The notes under the pieces were generated by a model. The model was not told the origin of the DNA. It did no database searches and saw nothing but the letters and a program-made list of their open reading frames with translations. Made by a program: the position numbers and the translations under genes. Shown piece by piece: positions 8,225 through 15,836 of a DNA stretch of 64,000 nucleotides; position 1 is the first letter of the stretch, and each line of letters starts with the position of its first letter. Source of the DNA: Planococcus salinarum (GTDB lineage Bacteria; Bacillota; Bacilli; Bacillales_A; Planococcaceae); the NCBI RefSeq assembly GCF_007004625.1, contig NZ_VIFV01000004.1:121961-185960 (forward strand). The letters run 5' to 3'.

Positions 8225-8262
8225 AACAAAAGCGGCCATCTGAACTTCAGATGAGCCGCTTT
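8225..8262 (-). terminator. Intrinsic terminator of the hxlR-type gene
   Basis: AAAGCGGC / GCCGCTTT outer stem with an inner ATCTGAA / TTCAGAT stem. On the minus strand it is followed by TTTTGTTT. It overlaps the last codons of the regulator gene. Confidence 0.7.
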
Positions 8263-8587
8263 AATTGGGCTGTACAGGTGCTTCGATCCATTCCTGGGAC
8301 CAGCTTTGAATTTCGTCCATCACCGGTTTCAAAGAACGGCCTTTTTCGGTCAGTTCGTATTCAATGCGGACAGGAGTTTCCGGATAGACGGTACGGGATA
8401 CAAGGCCTTGTGCTTCGAGGTTTTTCAGACGTTCAGACAGCAGACGTCCGCTGATGCCGATCACTTCGGTCAATTGGCTGAAACGTTGCGGCCCGGACAA
8501 CAGCTGATAGATGATTAAACCCGTCCACCGTTGGCTGAGTATGGAAATGGCGGCTTCAAAACGCGGACAGATAACGGATGTATCCAT
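8261..8587 (-). CDS. HxlR-family redox/quinone-sensing repressor (CatR/YodB-like)
   Basis: 108 residues, winged helix-turn-helix. The conserved Cys7 (VICPRFEAAI) is the redox-sensing cysteine of YodB and CatR in B. subtilis, where it is modified by diamide and quinones. The HxlR core reads LSQRWTGLIIYQLL and GRLLSERLKNLE. The gene is divergent from a catE-type dioxygenase and shares a 137-bp control region carrying two inverted repeats. By analogy with CatR it should repress catE and release it in response to catechol or quinone stress. ATG is preceded by AAAGGAGTGA. Confidence 0.85.
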   Translation of the reverse strand: MDTSVICPRFEAAISILSQRWTGLIIYQLLSGPQRFSQLTEVIGISGRLLSERLKNLEAQGLVSRTVYPETPVRIEYELTEKGRSLKPVMDEIQSWSQEWIEAPVQPN

Positions 8588-8645
8588 GAATGTTCACTCC
8601 TTTATCCATATGATAGCACAGCTTTCCTCTATTATAAAAGAATTA

Positions 8646-8697
8646 AGTTACTTGACATACTATGGTAACTAAAATAAAATATGTTACATAAAGTAAC
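8646..8697 (+). promoter_or_regulatory. catE promoter with two HxlR-type operators
   Basis: Near-perfect sigma-A promoter TTGACA (8652-8657), 17 bp, TAAAAT (8675-8680). Operator 1: AGTTAC (8646-8651) with GTAACT (8665-8670) bracketing the -35 and spacer. Operator 2: GTTAC-ATAAA-GTAAC (8683-8697) at the transcription start. Both share the GTTAC/GTAAC half-site. Binding by the adjacent HxlR protein is inferred. Confidence 0.7.
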
Positions 8698-8724
8698 TAA
8701 CTAAAAGAAATGAGGAATACAGAC

Positions 8725-9576
8725 ATGAATTTCCATCAAAAGCCTGTAACCTATACAGATGAAGTTGGTTTAAAAGTGCTGAATTTGGAGGAGATGAAGA
8801 AATTCTATCAGGAGATTCTCGGATTTCAGGTCATTTCTGAAACAGAAAGTATGGTCCAGTTGGGGACAGACGGAAAGAGCCTGATCAGATTGACAGCTGT
8901 CGATGGACTGGAACCGAAATCAGAGCGGTATGCAGGTTTGTACCATTTCGCTGTTTTATTGCCGAGCCGCAAAGACCTTGGGAAAGTCTTGTTGCATCTG
9001 CATCAGCAAGGGCTGCGTCTCGGCTCATCGGACCATTTGGTAAGCGAAGCGCTTTACTTATCCGATCCGGAAGGCAACGGAATCGAAATCTACCGTGACC
9101 GGGATCCCGAGGAATGGAGCTGGAACAAAGGGGAAGTCGCGATGGCGGTCGATCCGCTCGATGCCGAAGGACTCTTGGAGGAAGCGGGACTTTCAGGTGA
9201 AAGCTGGAGCGGCATGCCATCCGGAACTGTAATGGGCCATGTCCACCTTCATGTCTCGAATCTGGATGAAGCGGAAAATTTCTACACGGACGGACTCGGG
9301 TTTGAAGTCGTGACTTCAATGGGCGGCCAGGCATTGTTTCTTGCTGACCGGAAATACCATCACCATATCGGTTTGAACGTCTGGAATGGTGTCGGCGTAC
9401 CGCCTCTTCCGGAACAAACGGCAGGACTGGATTTTTATACTTTGGTGTTCGCGGACGAAGCTAAACGCAGTCAGGTGGCTGAACGCCTTCGCTCACTCGG
9501 TGCAGAAGTGACCGAGGCTGCCGACCACTGGGAAACACGCGACCCTTCCGGAAATAAGATTCGATTGGCGGTTTAA
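8725..9576 (+). CDS. catE: Catechol-2,3-dioxygenase, CatE-like (VOC family)
   Basis: 283 residues with two VOC (glyoxalase/extradiol dioxygenase) modules, about 5-125 and 165-283. Very similar in layout to B. subtilis CatE: YAGLYHFAVLLPSRKDLG, SEALYLSDPEGNGIEIY, GHVHLHVS and KYHHHIGLNVW. These stretches hold the His and Glu ligands of the ferrous ion. It cleaves catechols by extradiol ring opening and detoxifies quinone precursors in the cytoplasm. The ATG at 8725 is chosen because GAGGAA lies 8 nt upstream; ATG 8710 has no ribosome binding site. It is regulated by the divergent HxlR protein. Confidence 0.85.
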   Translation: MNFHQKPVTYTDEVGLKVLNLEEMKKFYQEILGFQVISETESMVQLGTDGKSLIRLTAVDGLEPKSERYAGLYHFAVLLPSRKDLGKVLLHLHQQGLRLGSSDHLVSEALYLSDPEGNGIEIYRDRDPEEWSWNKGEVAMAVDPLDAEGLLEEAGLSGESWSGMPSGTVMGHVHLHVSNLDEAENFYTDGLGFEVVTSMGGQALFLADRKYHHHIGLNVWNGVGVPPLPEQTAGLDFYTLVFADEAKRSQVAERLRSLGAEVTEAADHWETRDPSGNKIRLAV

Positions 9577-9589
9577 TATTGGAAAGAAG

Positions 9590-9622
9590 AACCCGGCTCA
9601 GTAAAAAGGAGCCGGGTTTTTT
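9590..9622. terminator. Bidirectional terminator between catE and the lipoprotein gene
   Basis: AACCCGGCTC / GAGCCGGGTT stem, 9-nt loop, T run on the plus strand and A run on the other side. It lies between convergent genes. Confidence 0.85.
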
Positions 9623-9625
9623 GAT

Positions 9626-10114
9626 TTAATTTTTTACTGTTTCAACTTCTTTTATCACGCTACCGCTTGAAAGAGGACTTTCAGTAATTATATGTCCATC
9701 TATAATAGAAACAGCATATTTTCCACTAGAAAGCTGGATATAGTTCATATCTTCTTTGTCTTTTTCAATGTAAATAGTATACTCACTATTTTCCTTTGTC
9801 TCCAATTCCCAGAGTGCACCAGATGTTATAGAAACATTGTCTGATATTCGCTTAACGTAATAGCCTTCCTTGTCCTCGATTAATTCACCCACAAAATATG
9901 TACTATCGTTTGGTTCTGTTACCAATAAACTTTCATCGTTCAATGTTGTAAACATATCAATATTTCCTTTCACATTTTCATACTGAATGAAATGTTCGAG
10001 GGCTTCTTCCTTTGAAGAGAAATAATTTATTTCATCCTGCTGACTGCAGGCAGCCAGTAAAAGAATAGCTGCAACTATTAGAATTGCCTTCAACTTCTTA
10101 ATGATGTTCTCCAC
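9626..10114 (-). CDS. Uncharacterised lipoprotein, 162 aa
   Basis: 162 residues. A basic start (MENIIKKLK), a hydrophobic stretch and lipobox LLAAC (Cys23) mark a lipoprotein anchored on the outer face of the membrane. The mature part is acidic and beta-rich with no recognised domain. The coding sequence is visibly more AT-rich than its neighbours, which suggests recent acquisition or weak selection. Its upstream region is shared with the NERD gene, which runs the other way. Confidence 0.7.
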   Translation of the reverse strand: MENIIKKLKAILIVAAILLLAACSQQDEINYFSSKEEALEHFIQYENVKGNIDMFTTLNDESLLVTEPNDSTYFVGELIEDKEGYYVKRISDNVSITSGALWELETKENSEYTIYIEKDKEDMNYIQLSSGKYAVSIIDGHIITESPLSSGSVIKEVETVKN

Positions 10115-10197
10115 CTTCGCCGTTTTCTTTTAGATTAACACAGATGTATTTTGTGAATGGATATATTTTTGAAATTTACAAAAACTTTCAAGTGGAA

Positions 10198-10206
10198 TGC
10201 TATAAT
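10198..10206 (+). promoter_or_regulatory. Extended -10 promoter of the NERD gene
   Basis: TGCTATAAT, a TGn-extended -10 element 30 bp before the NERD start; no good -35 at 17 bp. Confidence 0.5.
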
Positions 10207-10236
10207 TTTCGTGTAACTAACTGAAAGGGGTGTGGA

Positions 10237-11196
10237 ATGGAAAGAGGAGTTGCGGTTTTATTGACGGAAGTCCAAGCGTTGGAGGCTTTGATCCGGCGGC
10301 TGCCGGCACAGCATCCATATCAAAAGTTTTTGGAAGTGGAGCTGCATAAAGTGAGCGCCGGCAAGCGTGGCGAAGAGAAGCTTCTCAAAAAGCTGGATGA
10401 GTTTAACTGGAAGGAAGGCTTTCTAATCTTTCCGGATGTCAGTCTCAGCCAGGGAAATCAGAGGATCCAGATGGACAGCCTGCTATTGACGGATTCGCAG
10501 GCAATTATCATCGAATCGAAAAACATTCATGGAAAGATTCATTTTGATTCGGGAACCGGCGAATTTTATCGGTACGATAAAGGCGGAGAAAAGACGGTGA
10601 TGGATGACCCGGTAATCCAGCTGAAAAGAAATATGCGTTTTTTCAATGAGTGGCTGAAATCCAGGGAACTGGATCTTGTCGTCAAAGGCCTGGTCGTTTT
10701 CACTGCAAAAGAATGTGAATTTATCTCTAAACCGCAGAACGTCCCCATCTGCAAAACCTACCAACTCCATGAATATCTCTACAGCATGCTCGGTGCGGCA
10801 CCTCGAGAATCGACCATCAATGTGAAGAAAGTGAAAAAACTGATCGACAGCCAGCAGACGCCGTACAAGCGGGTTCCGCTTTGCGATTATTACCGGATTG
10901 ATCCATCTGCTTTAATCGGTGGCGTCCGTTGCGCGGACTGCGGAATTTTTGGGAGCGGAACCATAAAAAAGGCTGGCTGGCTCTGCAATAAATGCGGATA
11001 CACCGATCCCACAGCCATCCACAACACATTAAACGAATATTTCTCCTTAATCAGCCACACGATTTCCAATAGCGAGCTGCGAAAATTTTTCCAGCTAGAA
11101 TCGCGCCACGCGGCATCCAGAATTCTGGTGAAATACGGAATGGAAAAGAGTGGAGCGAAGAAAGTGCGGAAATACAAGATTGGAATTCCAAATTAA
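10237..11196 (+). CDS. NERD-domain protein with C-terminal zinc ribbon
   Basis: 319 residues. A NERD (nuclease-related) domain spans about residues 38-155; it contains the PD-(D/E)xK-like core FDVS/DSLLLTDSQAIIIESKN with the E-x-K pair at IIESKN. A Cys-rich element CADC...CNKC (about 228-250) suggests a zinc ribbon, followed by a helical tail (about 265-319). NERD proteins are suspected nucleases or DNA-binding factors of unknown role, often found as single genes in Bacillales. AAAGGGGTG precedes the ATG. Confidence 0.8.
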   Translation: MERGVAVLLTEVQALEALIRRLPAQHPYQKFLEVELHKVSAGKRGEEKLLKKLDEFNWKEGFLIFPDVSLSQGNQRIQMDSLLLTDSQAIIIESKNIHGKIHFDSGTGEFYRYDKGGEKTVMDDPVIQLKRNMRFFNEWLKSRELDLVVKGLVVFTAKECEFISKPQNVPICKTYQLHEYLYSMLGAAPRESTINVKKVKKLIDSQQTPYKRVPLCDYYRIDPSALIGGVRCADCGIFGSGTIKKAGWLCNKCGYTDPTAIHNTLNEYFSLISHTISNSELRKFFQLESRHAASRILVKYGMEKSGAKKVRKYKIGIPN

Positions 11197-11209
11197 GGAA
11201 TAATAGCTC

Positions 11210-11293
11210 ATGCCGATCATAAAACTCATTATAGCGATCACAAATGACCGTATGCCGATCATAAAACTACTTATAGCGATCATAAAATTTGGT
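11210..11293. repeat. Degenerate 21-nt tandem repeat (GATCATAAAA type)
   Basis: Two 42-bp copies starting at 11210 and 11252 share ATGCCGATCATAAAACT and TTATAGCGATCA. Each splits into two half-units of about 21 nt headed by (G)CGATCA. It is located between the NERD gene and a terminator. A similar periodic array occurs at 45525. No ORF or spacer structure, so not a CRISPR. Confidence 0.7.
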
Positions 11294-11417
11294 CCTGTCG
11301 CTTTTCGCCTGCGAAAAGCATCAATAATGGTTTTTATTTCCACCGGAAAAGCCCTGAATCGATGAATTTAGCGCTCGAACCGGGCCAATCTATAACTTTC
11401 ATGAATAAAATCTTCAA

Positions 11418-11458
11418 AAAACACAAAAAATCCGGCCTCCTCAATAGGAGCCGGGTTT
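11418..11458 (-). terminator. Terminator of the 84-aa membrane protein gene
   Basis: CCGG-CTCC / GGAG-CCGG stem with one bulged C. On the minus strand it is followed by TTTTTTGTGTTTTTT. Confidence 0.65.
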
Positions 11459-11459
11459 T

Positions 11460-11714
11460 TTAATGGTCAAAAGAAAGCCTGAGGCAGCTTTGGCCAGATT
11501 GAATTGAATATCTGTCATCCCCGTTTTTAGCGGTGGAAGTGGAAGTCATATGACTGTCTGCCGGAGCAGATGGATTTGCGCGCATTTCCTGAAAAACCTG
11601 CTGGCGCTCCTGTTTTTTAAAATCTTCAAGTGGATTCCCATAGAAAGAAAACAGGATGGCTCCGAATGCAATGGTGATCAAAGTGATGCCCAAAAAGGAA
11701 AGGAACCCCTTCAT
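11460..11714 (-). CDS. Small single-pass membrane protein, 84 aa
   Basis: 84 residues with one N-terminal transmembrane helix (about 4-25, FLSFLGITLITIAFGAILF) and a polar Gln/Ser/Thr-rich remainder. No domain is recognised. A G-rich stretch (GCGGGGTTT) precedes the ATG, and the stop runs straight into a minus-strand terminator, which supports it as a gene. Function unknown. Confidence 0.55.
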   Translation of the reverse strand: MKGFLSFLGITLITIAFGAILFSFYGNPLEDFKKQERQQVFQEMRANPSAPADSHMTSTSTAKNGDDRYSIQSGQSCLRLSFDH

Positions 11715-11845
11715 GTGAAACCCCGCTTTCTAGTGTGTGCTTATGATAGGAAACGCAAAGCGGAAAAAAAGGTTCCCTGTTGATGTCTAAAGTCATCTGG
11801 GTGATACTGAAGTCAAAGCAACAGATAATCGAAGGAGTGAGCAAT

Positions 11846-12916
11846 TTGCTGTCATTGGAAACGGAAGTTTGTCGGTTATTTGGAATCGAAATGCCGATTA
11901 TCCAGGCGGGAATGGCCGGTGGACCGGCAACTGCGGAATTGGCTGCGGCAGTCAGTGAAGCGGGAGGACTGGGGACTTTGGGTGCGGCGTACTTCGAGCC
12001 TGATGCCTTGCGCAAAGCGATTGCTGAAGTGAAAACAGCGACTCAAAAGCCGTTTGGGGTCAATATCTTCGCTTCCAAAGAAAAAGATGATTTTTCACGG
12101 CTGGAAGAAGTGCAGCAGGCACTGGCGCCTTTTCGCAAAGAACTGAAAATTAACGAACCCGATATTTCAAGTTCAGCGGATTGGAGCCGGCAGCAATTCG
12201 ACATTTGTCTGGAAATGGCGGTGCCCGTCATCAGCACGGCTTTTGGTTTATTGGCAGAGGAGCAGATGCAGGCGGCCAAACTGGCGGGGATAAAAGTTAT
12301 CGCCATGGTCACCACCGTGGAGGAAGCGGAGCTGGCTGAGCAAGCAGGTGTTGATGCGATAGTGGCGCAGGGCAGCGAAGCGGGCGGGCACAGGGGCACA
12401 TTTTCGCTGGCACAACATCCGGACGGTGCCCAGGTTGGAACGATGTCACTGGTTCCGCAAATAGTGGATGCCGTCAACATTCCCGTCATTGCAGCTGGAG
12501 GGATAGCTGATGGCCGTGGACTTGCCGCCGCTCTTGCGCTCGGCGCCGCCGCGGTTCAAATCGGTACGCGCTTTTTGCTTGCTGAAGAAGCCGGGACGCA
12601 TCCCGCCTATCAGCAAAGGCTTGCCGAGTCGAACGAAGACGAAACAACCATTACCAAAAGCTTTTCGGGTCGTCCGGCACGTGCTGTTAAAAACCGCTTT
12701 ATAAAAGAGTTTGAAGAGGCGGGAACCAGGGCACTGCCGTTTCCGTCTCATAATACAGTTACCAGAGATATAAGGACGGCAGCCGCCGCACAGAACAACA
12801 GCGAGTTCATGTCCTTGTGGGCCGGGCAGTCACTGCGGCTTGTAAACAAAAAGATGCCGGCAGCTCAAATGATGCAGGAAATCATGGGAAGTGCCAGGGC
12901 AATTCTGATGGAATAG
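11846..12916 (+). CDS. Nitronate monooxygenase family FMN enzyme
   Basis: 356 residues, a TIM barrel of the 2-nitropropane dioxygenase/NMO family. Seen are the N-terminal strand PIIQAGMAGG, the SEAGGLGTLG turn, the catalytic-histidine region QGSEAGGHRGT, and the FMN-phosphate site VIAAGGIADGRGLAAALALGA. These flavoenzymes oxidise alkyl nitronates such as propionate-3-nitronate to aldehyde and nitrite; FabK-like enoyl reductases share the fold but lie in fab operons, unlike this gene. The TTG at 11846 is the start because GAAGGAGTGA lies 8 nt before it; upstream in-frame ATGs lack a site. Confidence 0.8.
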   Translation: MLSLETEVCRLFGIEMPIIQAGMAGGPATAELAAAVSEAGGLGTLGAAYFEPDALRKAIAEVKTATQKPFGVNIFASKEKDDFSRLEEVQQALAPFRKELKINEPDISSSADWSRQQFDICLEMAVPVISTAFGLLAEEQMQAAKLAGIKVIAMVTTVEEAELAEQAGVDAIVAQGSEAGGHRGTFSLAQHPDGAQVGTMSLVPQIVDAVNIPVIAAGGIADGRGLAAALALGAAAVQIGTRFLLAEEAGTHPAYQQRLAESNEDETTITKSFSGRPARAVKNRFIKEFEEAGTRALPFPSHNTVTRDIRTAAAAQNNSEFMSLWAGQSLRLVNKKMPAAQMMQEIMGSARAILME

Positions 12917-13006
12917 CGCTTTGGCATCAGTAGATTTGTGCGCGAATTGCATTGCGGACATGCTATACTTAGTACTGTGATTTTTTAAAAAGAGGAGATT
13001 GGCTAA

Positions 13007-13834
13007 ATGGAATGGAAAAATATATACCGTGGCATTTTGATGGGAATCAGTGATTTGATCCCCGGTGTCAGCGGTGGCACTATCGCATTTATTTTAGGGA
13101 TATACGACCGTTTACTAGAAGCAATCAGCGGATTCTTCAGCCGGGAATGGAAAAAGCATCTGGGCTTTCTGATTCCGCTCGTAATCGGGGTTGGAGTGAC
13201 TCTGCTTCTTTTCAGCCGGGTAATCGAATTTTTGCTCGACAATCATTACGAAGCGACCCAATTCTTTTTCATGGGGCTGATTTTAGGGGTGATCCCGTAT
13301 ATTATGAAACAGGCTGAAGTGAGACGAAATTTCACCAAACGGCATTTCGCAATTCTGGTCCTGATCGGAATTGCATTGGCTTCAACGGCATTTATCGGCA
13401 CCAATGAAGATATTGCACCGATTGAAGAATTGAGTTTGCCGGTCTTCTTCGTCCTCTTCTTTTCCGGCTGGCTGGCGAGTATGGCCATGCTGCTGCCGGG
13501 CATCAGCGGTTCATTCATTCTTTTGCTGTTGGGTGTCTATACGACGGCCATCAACGCATTGTCGACATTGAACATACCGATTGCATTGGCAATCGGAGCC
13601 GGTGTCATTGTCGGATTCATCGTCAGCAGCAAGGCAATCCGCTACCTGCTGGAAAATTTCACCTATGTGACTTATGCGGCGATCATCGGCCTGATTCTCG
13701 GTTCGTTGTTTGTCGTATTCCCGGGATTTGCATCCGACACGATGACGCTGATGACAAGCCTGCTTACATTCACAATAGGATTGGTGTTTACCTTACTATT
13801 CAGTTCTCCAAAGAAAACCACCATCACCGATTAA
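13007..13834 (+). CDS. DUF368 membrane protein, candidate polyprenyl-phosphate transporter (PopT family)
   Basis: 275 residues with about eight transmembrane helices and two matching half-motifs, LIPGVSGGTIAFILGIYDRL (about 16-35) and LPGISGSFILLLLGVY (about 163-178), which indicate an inverted internal repeat. DUF368 proteins have been reported as flippases returning undecaprenyl phosphate across the membrane (PopT), parallel to DedA/UptA. A phosphatase of the same lipid cycle, uppP, lies 3.4 kb downstream. GAGGAG precedes the ATG and an extended -10 (TGCTATACT, 12961-12969) lies upstream. Confidence 0.8.
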   Translation: MEWKNIYRGILMGISDLIPGVSGGTIAFILGIYDRLLEAISGFFSREWKKHLGFLIPLVIGVGVTLLLFSRVIEFLLDNHYEATQFFFMGLILGVIPYIMKQAEVRRNFTKRHFAILVLIGIALASTAFIGTNEDIAPIEELSLPVFFVLFFSGWLASMAMLLPGISGSFILLLLGVYTTAINALSTLNIPIALAIGAGVIVGFIVSSKAIRYLLENFTYVTYAAIIGLILGSLFVVFPGFASDTMTLMTSLLTFTIGLVFTLLFSSPKKTTITD

Positions 13835-13844
13835 GCAACAGCAA

Positions 13845-13877
13845 GGGCAGCCCTCTCATGTGGGGCTGCCTTTTTTT
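13845..13877 (+). terminator. Intrinsic terminator of the DUF368 gene
   Basis: GGCAGCCC / GGGCTGCC stem followed by seven T. Confidence 0.9.
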
Positions 13878-13947
13878 GAAACTTCTCTGCTTTGAGTCCG
13901 TATAACTTTATATAAGAAAAATTTAAAAGAAGACGAGAGGTTTTATG

Positions 13948-15639
13948 ATGAGCAGTATTTTACTATTCAGCGCATTGGGCGCTTTGGTGATGGCGTTGAT
14001 TATTACTCCATTTGCGACGGGAAAAACAAGTGAAAAGAATGAAGGGAAAGGAGCGCTGTCCGCCGTTGTGGCGGTTTTTGCGATTGCTTTTGTGCTGGCA
14101 TTCATTGCTATTGGAATATATTATTATATGTTGAATGTCGACCGGAATGTTTCCTCTTTGTGGCCATTCGCGTTAGCAGCAACAATTCTTGGAACACTGT
14201 TCAGCAGCGGAGTGGAACAGAAAGCGAAAACGGTGCTGCTGGCAGTTGCCGTTGCCGCGTCCGTATTTATTTTGGCGGCACCGCTGTTCGATGCAACGGA
14301 AAAATTCGAGTCGGTTGAAATGAAAGAAGAAGTCGAACTTGAAGCGTTTGATGAAACACAAACGCCGGCCAGTGTACCGCCCCAATTTGCGCGAAATAAA
14401 ATGAAAAAAGCTTTCGGACAGGTACCCGATACGAGCTATTATGAACTCGGCAATCTCCAGATTCAGAAGGTGGCCGGTGATTTTGTCTACATCGCACCGG
14501 TCGAGTTTTCGGGATTCTTCAAATGGTGGAATGCGGATTCGACACCAGGCTATTTCACCATGAGTGCCACGGACGCTTCGGCCAATCCGAAATTCATCAA
14601 AGAAGAGATGATCTACACGCCTTCTGCGTACTTCGGCAAAAATATCGAACGCCAAATGCGCAGTGAAAACCCGCAAGCCATTTTTTATGGCGAACCCCAA
14701 CTCGAAGTCAATGAACAGGGGAAACCGTATTATGTCCGTTCATACGGAGACTTCATTTCAGCGAGAGATGGCTTTGATGTTGCTGGCCTTGTCGTGGTCG
14801 ATCCGGTAACCGGTGAAAGTGTGAATTATTCGCTCGAAGAAGTGCCGGCTTATATTGACGGATCAGTTTCACCGGAATCGGTCAGCCTCGAAAACAGCTA
14901 TTACGGAAATTATGCCAATGGTTTCTGGAACAGCAAATTCAGTAAGAAAGATGTGAAACTTCCTTCGGATGAAGGGACGGAAGCGAACGTCAGTCCGATC
15001 TTTGACGAAGAAGGGGAAATGTATTACTTTACAGATTTCACAAGTCCGAAAGAAGGTGTCGACTCAATGCTCGGCTATTCGCTGACCAATGCGCGGACCG
15101 GCTCTTCGACTTTCTTTACCGGCAGCCTGGAAGATTCCTATATGGATTCACAGGGGAATCTGCAGATCATTGAAAAGCAATTCATCGAGAAGGAATGGTC
15201 CGGTGAAATGCCGGTCCTGTATAATTTCTACGGCGAAGCAAGCTGGCTGACGCCGGTGTTGGATTCCAATGGATTCCTGCAGAATTATTTCATCGTCTCA
15301 GCGGCCAACCCGGAAATTTCCGTCTTCGCGGAAACGCCGAATGAAGCCCTGCGCCTTTACCAGACAGCGCTGCAAAGAGGCGGCAGTATCGTAGGAGGTG
15401 CTTCGGAAGCGCCGGAAGCCCGGACTGCAGGAACCGTCGAGCGTGTCTTCAAAGAAAAAACGGGAGACTATACGATTGTGTCTTTCCTGCTTGAAGACGG
15501 AACAAATTACATCGTGTCCTCTGAAAGCAATCCGCTGGCAATCTATTTGGAAGTCGGCGATTCAGTGGCCATCAGCTATGCCGACACCGGCGAGCAATTC
15601 CTGCCGGTGAAGGAATTGCAGATAGAAGCGATAGAATAG
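13948..15639 (+). CDS. Large membrane-anchored extracytoplasmic protein of unknown function
   Basis: 563 residues. Four N-terminal transmembrane helices (about 3-21, 34-58, 68-85, 92-110) are followed by a long soluble acidic region of about 450 residues that should lie outside the cell. The soluble part is rich in Tyr, Phe and Gly-Asp/Asn turns (for example YFTMSATDASANP, YFTDFTSPKEGVDS) and ends in a beta-rich module (about 480-563). No family is recognised. ATG 13948 fits GAGAGG (7 nt) better than the ATG one codon earlier. It is monocistronic with a strong terminator. Confidence 0.7.
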   Translation: MSSILLFSALGALVMALIITPFATGKTSEKNEGKGALSAVVAVFAIAFVLAFIAIGIYYYMLNVDRNVSSLWPFALAATILGTLFSSGVEQKAKTVLLAVAVAASVFILAAPLFDATEKFESVEMKEEVELEAFDETQTPASVPPQFARNKMKKAFGQVPDTSYYELGNLQIQKVAGDFVYIAPVEFSGFFKWWNADSTPGYFTMSATDASANPKFIKEEMIYTPSAYFGKNIERQMRSENPQAIFYGEPQLEVNEQGKPYYVRSYGDFISARDGFDVAGLVVVDPVTGESVNYSLEEVPAYIDGSVSPESVSLENSYYGNYANGFWNSKFSKKDVKLPSDEGTEANVSPIFDEEGEMYYFTDFTSPKEGVDSMLGYSLTNARTGSSTFFTGSLEDSYMDSQGNLQIIEKQFIEKEWSGEMPVLYNFYGEASWLTPVLDSNGFLQNYFIVSAANPEISVFAETPNEALRLYQTALQRGGSIVGGASEAPEARTAGTVERVFKEKTGDYTIVSFLLEDGTNYIVSSESNPLAIYLEVGDSVAISYADTGEQFLPVKELQIEAIE

Positions 15640-15641
15640 GG

Positions 15642-15677
15642 AAAACCCTTTGCCTTTAATGAGGCAAAGGGTTTTTT
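15642..15677 (+). terminator. Intrinsic terminator after the 563-aa gene
   Basis: Perfect 14-bp stem AAAACCCTTTGCCT / AGGCAAAGGGTTTT, 6-nt loop. Confidence 0.9.
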
Positions 15678-15836
15678 GGATAATTGGCAGCAGGGAATAA
15701 GTATTCTGTTATTTGGAAATAAAAGAGGGAATATTTATCTTTTTCCTGCTGGATGCCGAACTGGACTCTGCCCGTAACGCTTTTTACTTTATAGAATCGC
15801 ATCCAAAGATTAAACTGAACAGAAGAGGTGATGGGC

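Noticed and set aside
11210..11293. Direct repeats considered as a CRISPR array
   Set aside because: Units are only ~21 nt, degenerate, without spacers of constant length and without cas genes nearby.
14173..14700. 175-codon minus-strand frame inside the 563-aa gene
   Set aside because: Composition (runs of Phe, His, Arg) is typical of antisense reading; no start signal.
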